Shown here: positions 14,674 through 22,146 of the stretch, in pieces
Position numbering within the stretch: position 1 is the stretch's first letter
How the letters are laid out: every line of letters begins with the position of its first letter
Source: RGIG5952 sp045603485
Lineage (GTDB): Bacteria > Verrucomicrobiota > Kiritimatiellia > RFP12 > JAAYLN01
DNA length: 22,146 bases
Direction of reading: 5' to 3'
Assembly: GCA_045603485.1 (NCBI GenBank)
Contig: JAZUMF010000056.1
Span: forward strand, 1-22,146
Position numbers and translations under genes: made by a program
Notes under the pieces: generated by a model
The model's database searches: none
The model's input: the letters and a program-made list of their open reading frames with translations, nothing else
Told to the model about the DNA's origin: nothing

Positions 14674-15444
14674 ATGTCTAAAAGCATTTACTTTCTTGCA
14701 GCAGTTGCTGCTGTTTCATCAATTCTTGTCGGTTGCGGTGGCGCAGACAAGGCAAACAAGCCTATCACAATGATTACAGAGGCCGGTTTTCCTCCTTATG
14801 AGTATTTGGAGGGTGAGCAGATTGTCGGTGTCGATGTAGACATCTGCCGCGCAGTCGCTGAGGCTCTTGGTCGTGAACTCGTTATTCAGGACGCCAAGTT
14901 TGATGCTGTAATTCCTTCGGTTTTGGCAGGCAAGGCTGATCTTGCCGCTGCCGGTATCACCGTTACCGAAGATCGTAAGAAGAGTGTTGATTTCTCAATT
15001 CCTTATGTCACATCGGGTATCGTTATTATCTCCAAGAAAGGCGCAGAGATTAAGGATGCCGCCGCCGCTAAGGGTCTCCGCATTGGTGTTCAGTCTGGCA
15101 CAACCTCTGACACCTTCTGCGTAGAAACTCTCGGCCAAGAGCCTGAGCGTTATGACGCTCCTGCTACCGCCGCTGCAGCACTCAAGGCTGGCAAGCTTGA
15201 CCTCGTCATCTCTGATATTGACCCTGCAAAGAACATAATCAAGGGTGAGGATTCTTTGGTTATTTCTTCTGACTTCCTTACCAAGGAGGAGTTCGCTGTT
15301 GCAATCAAGAAGGGCCAGCCTGAGCTTCTCAAGGTGGTCAATGAGACGATTCAGTCTCTTATCGACTCTGGTAAGATTGAGGCCTGGAAGGCCGATCACG
15401 ATGCTCGTTATGCTGCCGTCAAGGGCGCTGACGAGGCAAAGTAA
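14674..15444 (+). CDS. Polar amino-acid ABC transporter substrate-binding lipoprotein
   Basis: This 256-residue protein has a lipoprotein signal with lipobox LVGC (Cys21), so it is lipid-anchored in the envelope. The mature part is a family 3 solute-binding protein: AGFPPYEYLEGEQIVGVDVDICRAVAE, then ADLAAAGITVTEDRKKSVDFSIPYVTSGIVI and GVQSGTTSD, which line the amino-acid pocket. The Asp in VDVDI and the Arg in EDRKKSVDF fit binding of the alpha-amino and carboxylate groups. The side-chain specificity (polar or basic amino acids) is inferred, not read. AAGGAG at 14661-14666 precedes the start. It is the first gene of a three-gene operon and is separated from the permease by a strong hairpin. 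Confidence 0.93.
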   Translation: MSKSIYFLAAVAAVSSILVGCGGADKANKPITMITEAGFPPYEYLEGEQIVGVDVDICRAVAEALGRELVIQDAKFDAVIPSVLAGKADLAAAGITVTEDRKKSVDFSIPYVTSGIVIISKKGAEIKDAAAAKGLRIGVQSGTTSDTFCVETLGQEPERYDAPATAAAALKAGKLDLVISDIDPAKNIIKGEDSLVISSDFLTKEEFAVAIKKGQPELLKVVNETIQSLIDSGKIEAWKADHDARYAAVKGADEAK

Positions 15445-15464
15445 TCAGATTGTCTGATGGTCTA

Positions 15465-15497
15465 GATTCGTGCGGCAGTTGCCGCACGAATCTTTGT
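15465..15497 (+). terminator. Intra-operon attenuator hairpin after the binding-protein gene
   Basis: GATTCGTGCGGCA (15465-15477) pairs perfectly with TGCCGCACGAATC (15480-15492), followed by TTTGTT. The stem is very strong while the T-run is interrupted, so partial termination or 3'-end protection of the upstream message is likely. Such hairpins commonly give the binding protein an excess over the permease and ATPase. Confidence 0.75.
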
Positions 15498-15523
15498 TGT
15501 CGTTTATCAATGAAGAGTTCAAG

Positions 15524-16270
15524 ATGGATACAATATTAGCATGGCTGGCACAGCAATGGACTTATCTTGCTGATAAGTTTTATTTGAATTTCCTTAAGGA
15601 AGCTGCCAAGGGTGCACCTCCTCGTTGGCATTATTTAACCGACGGTTTGGTGATTACTCTTGAGGTAGCTCTCTGTGCCGTTGTTTTAGGCTCCATCTTG
15701 GGTTTTCTCGTCGCTATTATTCGTTCAACTCATGACAAGCACGGCAGATTGCGTTTTTTGAATGCGATTTGCAAGATATATCTGACGGTTATTCGTGGCA
15801 CCCCGATGACCGTTCAGCTTTTAATCGCCTATTATGTTATTTTCGCTTCATCTACAAATGGCGTAATGGTCGCGATTTTGGCTTTCGGCTTTAATTCGGG
15901 TGCTTATGTTGCTGAAATTATGCGTGCAGGAATCACCTCAATCGATGATGGCCAGATGGAGGCTGCGCGTTCGCTCGGAATGTCTTATGGGCAGGGGATG
16001 CGTCATATTATTCTTCCACAGGCCATCCGCAATGTTTTGCCTGCTCTTGGTAATGAGTTTATCGTCCTGCTAAAGGATACTTCGATTGCCAGCTTTATCG
16101 CGCTGCGTGACCTTTCAAAGGGTGGTGAGATTATCCGCAGTCAGACATACGATGCCTTTATGCCCTTCTTGATGGTTGCGGCAATATACCTTGTTATGGT
16201 TATGTTCTTTACATGGCTCCTCGGTAAACTGGAGCGCCATCTTCACAATACAGGTTCTCAGGAGCTCTAG
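15524..16270 (+). CDS. Polar amino-acid ABC transporter permease
   Basis: This 248-residue inner-membrane protein is of the HisM/GlnP family. An N-terminal amphipathic part is followed by about five transmembrane helices. The coupling EAA loop reads DGQMEAARSLGMSYGQGMRHIILPQA in the second half, and the N-terminal RGTPMTVQLLIAYY run is typical. The frame is open to a GTG at 15470, but that lies inside the attenuator hairpin; ATG 15524 has GAAGAG at 15512-15517 and gives the normal length. Probably a homodimer, since only one permease gene is present. The ATPase gene starts 2 bp after its stop. Confidence 0.92.
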   Translation: MDTILAWLAQQWTYLADKFYLNFLKEAAKGAPPRWHYLTDGLVITLEVALCAVVLGSILGFLVAIIRSTHDKHGRLRFLNAICKIYLTVIRGTPMTVQLLIAYYVIFASSTNGVMVAILAFGFNSGAYVAEIMRAGITSIDDGQMEAARSLGMSYGQGMRHIILPQAIRNVLPALGNEFIVLLKDTSIASFIALRDLSKGGEIIRSQTYDAFMPFLMVAAIYLVMVMFFTWLLGKLERHLHNTGSQEL

Positions 16271-16272
16271 CC

Positions 16273-17112
16273 ATGGCTGAAAATCACGATTCTTTTGCTT
16301 CAAATCGGCCGGTCGTCGCCCCAAATCAGCCTCTTCTCGTTATTGAGGATTTACACAAGAGCTTTGGCAAGCTTGATGTTATCAAGGGAATTTCAACGAC
16401 TATCAAAAAGGGCGAGGTAGTTGTTATGATTGGCCCTTCGGGTAGCGGTAAATCAACATTTCTCCGTTGCATGAACCTTTTGGAGACACCAACTAAGGGT
16501 CGCATTTGGTTTGGTGGCGAGGAAATCGTTTCAGGCGGTGCTCTGCAGAAGGATGGCTCAAGCCTTTCCCTGTCCCACCATCAGCGTGAAGTGAATCGCA
16601 ACCGCTATCGAAGCGATATGGGCATGGTCTTCCAGCATTTCAATCTTTTCCCGCATCTCTCTGTTTTGGATAACATCACTCTTGCTCCTAGGTTGATTCG
16701 CGGCGTTTCTCGCGAGGCTGCAGAGGAGGAAGCGATGAAGCTCTTGGATACCGTAGGCCTTCGTGAAAAGGCTTCGGCATTTCCTTCGCAGATTTCTGGC
16801 GGTCAGAAGCAGCGCATCGCCATTGTTCGCTCTCTCGCCATGAAGCCGAGGGTTATGCTCTTTGACGAGCCGACTTCGGCATTAGACCCTGAGATGGTCG
16901 GTGAGGTTCTGAATGTGATGAAGGGACTTGCCAAGAATCATATGACGATGGTCATTGTTACCCATGAAATGAATTTCGCTTGCGAGGTCGCAGACAGAAT
17001 TCTCTTCTTGGATGGCGGTGTTATTCTTGAGGAGGGAACTCCTGACGAGCTTGTAAACCATCCCAAAAATGACCGTACCCGTGATTTTCTCGGTAAAGTT
17101 CATGAGAAGTAG
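16273..17112 (+). CDS. Polar amino-acid ABC transporter ATPase (GlnQ/HisP type)
   Basis: This 279-residue cytoplasmic ATPase has all nucleotide-binding motifs: Walker A GPSGSGKST (54-62), Q-loop at Gln121 (VFQHFNLFPH), signature ISGGQ (174-178), Walker B VMLFDEP with Glu199, and the switch His231 in VIVTHE. It is longer than the usual 240-250 residues because of an N-terminal extension (about 20 residues) and a 15-residue insertion (about 88-108, SGGALQKDGSSLSLSHHQRE) before the Q-loop. The gene starts 2 bp after the permease stop, with GGAG (16260-16263) inside the permease's last codons, so translation is coupled. Confidence 0.95.
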   Translation: MAENHDSFASNRPVVAPNQPLLVIEDLHKSFGKLDVIKGISTTIKKGEVVVMIGPSGSGKSTFLRCMNLLETPTKGRIWFGGEEIVSGGALQKDGSSLSLSHHQREVNRNRYRSDMGMVFQHFNLFPHLSVLDNITLAPRLIRGVSREAAEEEAMKLLDTVGLREKASAFPSQISGGQKQRIAIVRSLAMKPRVMLFDEPTSALDPEMVGEVLNVMKGLAKNHMTMVIVTHEMNFACEVADRILFLDGGVILEEGTPDELVNHPKNDRTRDFLGKVHEK

Positions 17113-17116
17113 CTAT

Positions 17117-17145
17117 TTGCAAGCCTCTGAGCAGTAGGGTAATAT
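17117..17145 (+). promoter_or_regulatory. Putative promoter of the NhaC gene
   Basis: TTGCAA (17117-17122), 17 bp and TAATAT (17140-17145) make a moderate sigma-70 promoter (four of six at each box). It starts right after the ATPase stop codon. Transcription from about 17152 would include the whole structured leader at 17169-17245. Confidence 0.45.
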
Positions 17146-17168
17146 AGCGGTGTGATTAACTGGTTTGT

Positions 17169-17245
17169 TGACGGGATTCTTTGCGGCTTCGGCAATTTGA
17201 GTTCTGCTTTACGCTGCAGATAATCCCGTTACTTGTAAAGTTTTT
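17169..17245 (+). promoter_or_regulatory. Possible structured RNA leader (three-way junction with pseudoknot) of the NhaC gene
   Basis: ACGGGATT (17171-17178) pairs with AATCCCGT (17222-17229) and encloses two hairpins. One is TTGC/GCAA (17181-17195); the other is TCTGC (17203-17207) with GCAGA (17216-17220). The loop of the second hairpin holds TTTAC (17208-17212), which can pair with GTAAA (17235-17239). CTTTAC/GTAAAG is the six-base version, and five T residues (17241-17245) follow. A closed junction plus a loop-to-tail pairing beside a T-run is how many riboswitches control termination. It stands 38 bp before the antiporter ATG. I do not match it to a named class. Confidence 0.45.
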
Positions 17246-17282
17246 GTGTTAGGTTCGGATTCTTAAGGTTTAGGTTGATATT

Positions 17283-18590
17283 ATGAAGGACCAAGTAACT
17301 GTACCCCGCGCGTCCGCGTTGATACCATTTTTTGTCTTTGCCGCCTTTTATGTCGGTTTGTCTGTTTGGGCAAATGATTTTTACAAGGTGCCGATGATAA
17401 TAGCGTTTTTAGTGGCCAGTGCAGTTGCTTTATGTCAAAATATTCGTATCCCACTAGATAAAAAGGTCGAAACCTATGCTAGCGGAATGGGCGAGTCAAA
17501 CATTATGATAATGTGTTTGATTTTCATTCTTGCGGGAGCGTTTGCCTCAATCGCCAAAGGGGCGGGCGCAGTCGATGCAGCGGTGGCAATTGCCTATTCG
17601 GTCATTCCTGCAAGGTTGATGGTCGCAGGCGTTTTTTTGATTTCGTGTTTGATTTCTATTTCAATAGGCACGAGCTGTGGAACTATCGCTGCAGTAACGC
17701 CGATTGCGTTAGGCTTTGCCGGCCCGCTTGAGCTTTCTCCTACACTGCTCATAGGTGCGGTGATTGGCGGTGCTATGTTTGGCGATAATCTTTCGATAAT
17801 CTCAGATACCACAATTGCCGCCACAAGAACGCAAGGCGTCCAGATGCGCGATAAGTTTATCGCAAATGCTGCAATAGCTGCTCCAGCAGCCCTAATAGCC
17901 CTTTTCCTTTATGCTGTTTTCGGTTCCACCGTGGGTGCCATTGAAACCGACCCTGTAACATGGCGTCATTTTGTTTTGGTTACTCCTTATTTGCTTGTGC
18001 TTATACTTGCTCTTGTCGGCTTAAATGTAATGCTTTTGCTCTTTTCAGGAACCTTGCTTTCGGCATTGATTGGTTTGGTGTTGAATAAGTTTGATTTATT
18101 CGGAGCATTGAGTCTTTTGGGGAAGGGCACACTTGGGATGAGCGAGACTCTTATCGTTGCTCTGCTTGCCGGGGGATTGTTTAAGACAGTTTATGCCAAT
18201 GGCGGTGTATTATGGCTTACAGAGCGTATCTCTAAACTCGTACGAGGGCCTCGTTCATGTGAGTTCGGAGTCTTTTTGCTGGTTGCGGCGGTCAACTGCT
18301 TTACAGCCAATAATACTGTCGCGATTGTCATTGCAGGCCCGATTGCCAAGGCTTGCGCAACCCGTTTTAATGCAGCCCCAGAACGCATCGCCTCGGTGCT
18401 TGATACCGCGAGTTGCATTATTCAAGGTGTCATACCTTACGGAGCTCAAATTCTAATTGCAATTGGCGTAGCTAAAGGTTTGGATATGTCGGTTGACTCT
18501 TCTGAACTTTTGAAAAGCTTTTACTATCAGCCGTTGCTGGCCGTAATGGTCTTTTTATCAATGTTATTCGGCCACCGTAAAAGCCGATAG
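17283..18590 (+). CDS. nhaC: NhaC family Na+/H+ antiporter
   Basis: This 435-residue inner-membrane protein has about 11-12 hydrophobic helices. It carries the NhaC-family signatures GTSCGTIAAVTPIA (about 127-140) and GGAMFGDNLSIISDTTIAA (about 160-180), whose Asp residues are probable cation-site ligands, plus FTANNTVAIVIAGPIA in the second half. It exchanges Na+ (or Li+) for H+ and helps pH and salt homeostasis; some family members exchange organic substrates instead. AGG at 17272-17274 is the best ribosome-site word before the ATG. The leader may fold into a regulatory RNA. The glycosidase-like gene begins 41 bp downstream. Confidence 0.88.
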   Translation: MKDQVTVPRASALIPFFVFAAFYVGLSVWANDFYKVPMIIAFLVASAVALCQNIRIPLDKKVETYASGMGESNIMIMCLIFILAGAFASIAKGAGAVDAAVAIAYSVIPARLMVAGVFLISCLISISIGTSCGTIAAVTPIALGFAGPLELSPTLLIGAVIGGAMFGDNLSIISDTTIAATRTQGVQMRDKFIANAAIAAPAALIALFLYAVFGSTVGAIETDPVTWRHFVLVTPYLLVLILALVGLNVMLLLFSGTLLSALIGLVLNKFDLFGALSLLGKGTLGMSETLIVALLAGGLFKTVYANGGVLWLTERISKLVRGPRSCEFGVFLLVAAVNCFTANNTVAIVIAGPIAKACATRFNAAPERIASVLDTASCIIQGVIPYGAQILIAIGVAKGLDMSVDSSELLKSFYYQPLLAVMVFLSMLFGHRKSR

Positions 18591-18631
18591 GCTTATAGGA
18601 CAATTTTCTGGAGTCAGAAGGCGGGAATGCT

Positions 18632-20197
18632 ATGACAAACTCAGAGGGCGAGGTTCTCTATAATGGAATCCAACTTCCGCCGCAATGGCCGCCAAGAGGT
18701 GAATTTACAAACGACGCTAAACCACCCAATGACCCGTTTTATCTTGAGCTGGACAATATACCCAAGGTGATTCCTGTTGATCTTGGTAGGCAGCTCTTTG
18801 TTGACGACTTTTTGATAGAGTCAATGGAGGGGCTTGAGCGTATTTATCAGCATCCCGTAAAATATGCGGGCAATCCAGTCGTCAAGGCTGATACCATTCT
18901 TGAAATGAATGGCGGTCATAATGCCACCGCACGCCCAAATGGAGGGGGCTTGTGGTGGGATCCTAAGGCCAGATGCTACCGTTTTTGGTATGAGGCGGGA
19001 TGGCTTCATGCAATCGCCTATATGGAAAGTCCTGATGGCATTACCTTTGATAAAGAGAAATTCGGTAAATATAAGACTAACGAAATATATCCTCCTGATA
19101 TCATCCCTGATAGCTGGGAGGTCTTGCCTGATTTTCAAAAGGAAGACCCATATTCAAATTGGCTTATGTATCTTCGCGGACCAGGTGGCGATTTGCCTGG
19201 ATTATGCCTGGAGTCATCGAATGGAAAGCATTTTAAGAATCGTGTTTTAACCGGTAGCTCTGGGGATAGATCTAATGTCTTTTGGAATCCATTCAGGCAA
19301 AAGTGGGTTTTCTCGTTGAGAGGTTATCGTCCCAAAGATGTCGGTCGTATGACCTGCTACTATGAGACTGATGATTTCATGTCGGGCTGCAAATGGGCCT
19401 GGAATGGAGGATATGAGTCAGAAGATGTCGTCGAGTGGGCTAAGGCCGATGAGCTAGACGCCCGTCATCCCGACTTTAACTGCCCGACGCAATTATATGC
19501 TCTTTGCGCTGTCGCATACGAGTCAATAATGGTTGGGGCTTTTGAGATACATCGAGGCCCGGATAATGCAAGGGCGGCAAATGCAGGAATGCCCAAAATT
19601 ACCGATATTGTTTTTGCTTATTCGCGCGATGGTTTCCATTGGTTTAGACCCGACCGCACTCCTGCTATAGCATCCGAGGGCTGGGAGTCAGGTAAGTGGG
19701 ATGCCGGGTATGTGCAACCCCTAGGCAATCTCTTTACCATACAAGAAGAAAAGCTTTGCTTCTATTACGGAGCCTTTGCCGGAGATCCCTCTAGACTGTC
19801 AAGTTACGGCCATTTGGAGAATGATAACGGAATGTATCATAATGGCGCGACAGGGCTTGCACATTTGCGTAGAGACGGCTTTGCCGCAATCACAGGCGAT
19901 GGTACGCTTTTAACACGCGAAATCTCATTTACGCAGGGCAATCGACTCTTTGTAAATGCCGATTGCTCCCAAGGAGAGATAGAGGTTTCAATTATCGGTG
20001 GAGAGGCAAAGACGATTCGTTCTATTAACGAAACAAAAATTGAAGTGTGCAAGGCATCACCGGGAACGGTTCGCATATCATTCAAAATAAGCGGAGGCGC
20101 CAAGCTTTATTCGTTTTGGTTTTCTGATGAAACAGGCAAGTCTAGAGGTTATCTAGGCGGTGGCGGTCCCGATTATCCTGGTATTCGGGATGTTTAG
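18632..20197 (+). CDS. Cytoplasmic beta-propeller glycosidase-like protein (GH32/GH43-like fold)
   Basis: This 521-residue protein has no signal peptide. The run VDLGRQLFVDDFLIES (about 50-65) is typical of a group of predicted glycosidases in Planctomycetes and relatives. Repeating blade-like motifs, GGLWWDPKARCYRFWYEA, SNVFWNPFRQKWVFSLRGY and FAYSRDGFHWFRPD, fit a five-bladed beta-propeller of the GH32/43/68 or GH130-like superfamily. A C-terminal beta-sandwich seems to start near residue 430. I cannot name the substrate or assign the catalytic acids with confidence. It sits 16 bp before an MFS importer gene, which suggests that an imported sugar or sugar phosphate is its substrate. Confidence 0.7.
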   Translation: MTNSEGEVLYNGIQLPPQWPPRGEFTNDAKPPNDPFYLELDNIPKVIPVDLGRQLFVDDFLIESMEGLERIYQHPVKYAGNPVVKADTILEMNGGHNATARPNGGGLWWDPKARCYRFWYEAGWLHAIAYMESPDGITFDKEKFGKYKTNEIYPPDIIPDSWEVLPDFQKEDPYSNWLMYLRGPGGDLPGLCLESSNGKHFKNRVLTGSSGDRSNVFWNPFRQKWVFSLRGYRPKDVGRMTCYYETDDFMSGCKWAWNGGYESEDVVEWAKADELDARHPDFNCPTQLYALCAVAYESIMVGAFEIHRGPDNARAANAGMPKITDIVFAYSRDGFHWFRPDRTPAIASEGWESGKWDAGYVQPLGNLFTIQEEKLCFYYGAFAGDPSRLSSYGHLENDNGMYHNGATGLAHLRRDGFAAITGDGTLLTREISFTQGNRLFVNADCSQGEIEVSIIGGEAKTIRSINETKIEVCKASPGTVRISFKISGGAKLYSFWFSDETGKSRGYLGGGGPDYPGIRDV

Positions 20198-20213
20198 GTA
20201 GGAGCTCTAGTTT

Positions 20214-21401
20214 ATGAACAACCCTTTAGTTAAATCTACCGCTTGGTGTTTTACAGTCACATATTTGGCATATACAGCTATCTATATCGCTCGCTTGAAC
20301 CTCTCGATAGTAGCTCCGTCCTTGACTGGCGGCAGCATTATGTCAAAAGCCGAAATCGGTCTGCTGGGAGGAGTCTTTGCCGTTGTTTATGCCTGTGGTC
20401 GTCTTTTCAACGGTGCTCTGAATGACCGCGTTGCTCCTTGGGTTATGCTGTCCTCCGGGCTAGCTGCAGTTGGCGCAAGCAATATAATTTCAGGTTTATT
20501 CCCTCCATTTTTTGCAATGGCAATATTGTGGGGAATAAATGCTTATGGGCAATCCATGCTATGGGGCTCGGTTCTGCATGTAGTATCATCACTTTATGAT
20601 GCCGATAAAGCTCGCCGACGCTCCGCATTGGCGGCAACATCTGTTGCAGCTGGCAACATTATAGCTATCGCATTTAATACATGGCTCATTGAGCATTTTG
20701 GCATGCAGTATGCCTTTTTTGTTCCAGGGGCATTAAATGTAATAATGTGTCCTCTAGTTTATCTGTCGCTACGACATATACATCTTGAGTCAATTCCAAA
20801 GGGCCGTTCGCTGTTTTCATTTATAAAACTGTTACGTTTCAAAAGAATGCGTATAATGCTACTTCCTGCCCTCTTTCATGGAATAGTGAAGGACAGTACC
20901 GCATTTTGGATGGCTCTCTATTTTGTGGATGTCTTTAAGATTGATTTGAAAAGCTCTTGGTATTTTATGTTATTGATACCGGTAATTGGTCTTGCGGGAC
21001 GGTTAACCTATAACTTCTTTTATCGCTTGAGTAAATCAGACGAAAATATAGTTGCGTCAGTTTCATTTTTGTTAAGCGCAATTGCCGCTGTGCTATTGCT
21101 CCTTCCCATTGGAATTCCATTAGTGTCTGGTATCTGCCTCGGCTTTATCTATGCGGCGCTCTCAATCGCCAACACATCATTTCTGGCAGTATTTCCATTA
21201 AGATTTGCAAAGATCGGGGAGGCCGCGTCCGCAAGCGGTCTAATGGATTTTACAACATACTTCAGTTGGGGCCTCGGCTCAATTATCTATGGAGTAATCA
21301 TTAAAAATTTTCAAACATCAGGCTATTACATAATGTTTGCCTCCTGGGTGATTCTTTCGCTCGCTTCCGCTTTTCTTATGCGCATTAAGATCGAAGAGTA
21401 A
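20214..21401 (+). CDS. MFS transporter, organophosphate/sugar-phosphate (OPA)-like
   Basis: This 395-residue inner-membrane protein has about 12 predicted helices. The N-terminal run YLAYTAIYIARLNLSIVAPSL and the following FAVVYACGRLFNGALNDR are typical of the OPA branch of the major facilitator superfamily (GlpT/UhpT relatives) and related sugar transporters. The conserved Arg in helix 1 (IARLN) corresponds to the phosphate-binding arginine region of that family, but the second arginine is not obvious, so the substrate may be an unphosphorylated sugar. GGAG (20201-20204) precedes the ATG. It is the last gene of the glycosidase pair; only a weak CCGC/GCGG hairpin follows, near 21433-21443. 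Confidence 0.85.
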   Translation: MNNPLVKSTAWCFTVTYLAYTAIYIARLNLSIVAPSLTGGSIMSKAEIGLLGGVFAVVYACGRLFNGALNDRVAPWVMLSSGLAAVGASNIISGLFPPFFAMAILWGINAYGQSMLWGSVLHVVSSLYDADKARRRSALAATSVAAGNIIAIAFNTWLIEHFGMQYAFFVPGALNVIMCPLVYLSLRHIHLESIPKGRSLFSFIKLLRFKRMRIMLLPALFHGIVKDSTAFWMALYFVDVFKIDLKSSWYFMLLIPVIGLAGRLTYNFFYRLSKSDENIVASVSFLLSAIAAVLLLLPIGIPLVSGICLGFIYAALSIANTSFLAVFPLRFAKIGEAASASGLMDFTTYFSWGLGSIIYGVIIKNFQTSGYYIMFASWVILSLASAFLMRIKIEE

Positions 21402-21442
21402 ACCTCCGTCAATCTTCGTTGTGTTGCGTGACCCGCTCCGCG

Positions 21443-21488
21443 GTGTCAGACTGTTACACTTGACATTATCCTCTATATCCAATATACT
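21443..21488 (+). promoter_or_regulatory. Repeat core (copy 4) forming the promoter of the RAYT gene
   Basis: TTGACA (21460-21465), 17 bp and TATACT (21483-21488) form a near-consensus promoter 36 bp before the transposase ATG. The GTGT...ACAC dyad overlapping the -35 box and TTGACAT are identical, in reverse complement, to 45-68 of copy 1. The spacer does not form the first hairpin seen in copies 1-3, and homology stops at the -10 box. The dyad at the -35 box could let the transposase or another repressor regulate this promoter. Confidence 0.75.
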
Positions 21489-21523
21489 TATTATTACACA
21501 ATCCAAAAAATAAGGAGTCACTT

Positions 21524-22146
21524 ATGCGTAAGCCACGAATCAAAAACGACGGAGAAGGTTATTACCACATCGTAAGCCGCTGCGCCCTGCAGCAGTTTCT
21601 ATTGAGCCCAGAGGGCAAGTCGGTATTTGTCGATATGCTTCGCCGTATAGCCATCTTCAGCGGCATAGAGCTACTCAACTATTGCGTAATGGACAACCAT
21701 TTCCATATCCTTGCCCATGTTCCAATACCAACCGAGATTACTGAAGAAATGCTAATCTATCGCGTAAAGACCCTCTATGGAGCAGATCAGGCGCAGTCCC
21801 TCAAAGACAGATGGATAATGTACCGCCACGGCAACCATCTGAAACGACTAGAAGAAGAGCAGATGATGCTCAAACGCCGCATGGGCGATATCACTCCATT
21901 TATACAAAACCTCAAGCAACGCTTCTCAATCTGGTATCATGCCCACAATCCCAATACAGGCTCCATGTGGGAAGGACGCTTCTATAGCACCCTCCTAGAA
22001 GGCACAGCCCATACCCTTTCAACCGTATCAGCCTATATTGACTTAAATCCCGTCCGTGCCGGCATAGTAGACGACCCCAAAGACTACAAATGGTCAGGCT
22101 ACGCCTCAGCCCTACGCGGCAACTCCAATGCAATGCACGGCATAGC
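21524..22146 (+). CDS. REP-associated tyrosine transposase (Y1_Tnp/RAYT), 3' end cut by window
   Basis: The 207 residues visible have the Y1 transposase core. YYHIVSRC lies at 13-20, the HUH motif is NHFHIL with His59 and His61, the catalytic tyrosine is probably Tyr138 in KQRFSIWYHAHN, and the C-terminal runs are GSMWEGRFYSTLLE and YIDLNPVRAGIV. RAYTs are IS200/IS605-related single-strand nucleases that act on REP palindromes and are usually domesticated rather than freely mobile. AAGGAG (21512-21517) precedes the ATG by 6 bases. The upstream sequence is a copy of the dispersed repeats at the left end of the window, which makes them plausible targets. The C-terminus lies beyond the edge. Confidence 0.92.
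   Translation, partial: MRKPRIKNDGEGYYHIVSRCALQQFLLSPEGKSVFVDMLRRIAIFSGIELLNYCVMDNHFHILAHVPIPTEITEEMLIYRVKTLYGADQAQSLKDRWIMYRHGNHLKRLEEEQMMLKRRMGDITPFIQNLKQRFSIWYHAHNPNTGSMWEGRFYSTLLEGTAHTLSTVSAYIDLNPVRAGIVDDPKDYKWSGYASALRGNSNAMHGI

Noticed and set aside
15470..15523. GTG start at 15470 for the permease
   Set aside because: It lies within the attenuator hairpin, has no ribosome site and would add 18 non-membrane residues absent from the family.
21912..22133. Minus-strand frame inside the transposase gene
   Set aside because: It overlaps the clearly conserved Y1 transposase coding sequence and has no independent support.

Overview
The window looks like chromosomal DNA of a Gram-negative bacterium of the PVC group, most likely a Kiritimatiellota, Lentisphaerota or Verrucomicrobiota relative, possibly host-associated. 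I infer this from the cysteine-rich secreted parallel beta-helix proteins with chlamydial-Pmp-like FxxN/GGA repeats and a DIGC end, a propeller-type glycosidase with an LFVDDFLI start, and a broken esterase remnant with an FGGRN motif. The assignment is an inference and could be wrong at the phylum level.

Left part (1-6274) is an accessory, surface-oriented region. It holds two paralogous secreted beta-helix proteins (376-2412 and 4685-6274), a small cationic secreted protein (2894-3214) with a perfect terminator, an AT-rich secreted protein of unknown function (3611-4210) and a decayed hydrolase gene (4288-4494). It is rich in non-coding structure. A G11 tract lies upstream of a TTGACA-N17-TAACAT promoter. 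A 69-bp direct repeat (3522-3590 and 4585-4653) flanks a 1.06-kb cassette. Three copies of a family of about 66 bp (9-74, 2611-2664, 2710-2775) each contain a near-consensus leftward promoter.

Middle part (6341-14330) is housekeeping: an FtsB/DivIC-like division protein, a small membrane protein, a nucleoside 2-deoxyribosyltransferase-like enzyme, a 707-residue protein I do not recognise, the redox chaperone Hsp33, full-length DNA polymerase I and, convergent to it, an M42 family aminopeptidase.

Right part (14674-21401) is transport and catabolism. A polar amino-acid ABC transporter (lipoprotein, permease, ATPase) has a strong hairpin between its first two genes. An NhaC-type Na+/H+ antiporter is preceded by a possible branched, pseudoknotted RNA leader. 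A cytoplasmic glycosidase-like protein is paired with an MFS/OPA-type importer.

The window ends inside a Y1/HUH transposase of the RAYT type (21524 to the edge). Its promoter contains the same core (identical over 24 bp) as the repeats at the far left. The repeats and the transposase therefore look like one dispersed system: paired hairpins, one of them with compensatory base changes, that also contain a sigma-70 promoter. This is the most interesting signal in the window.
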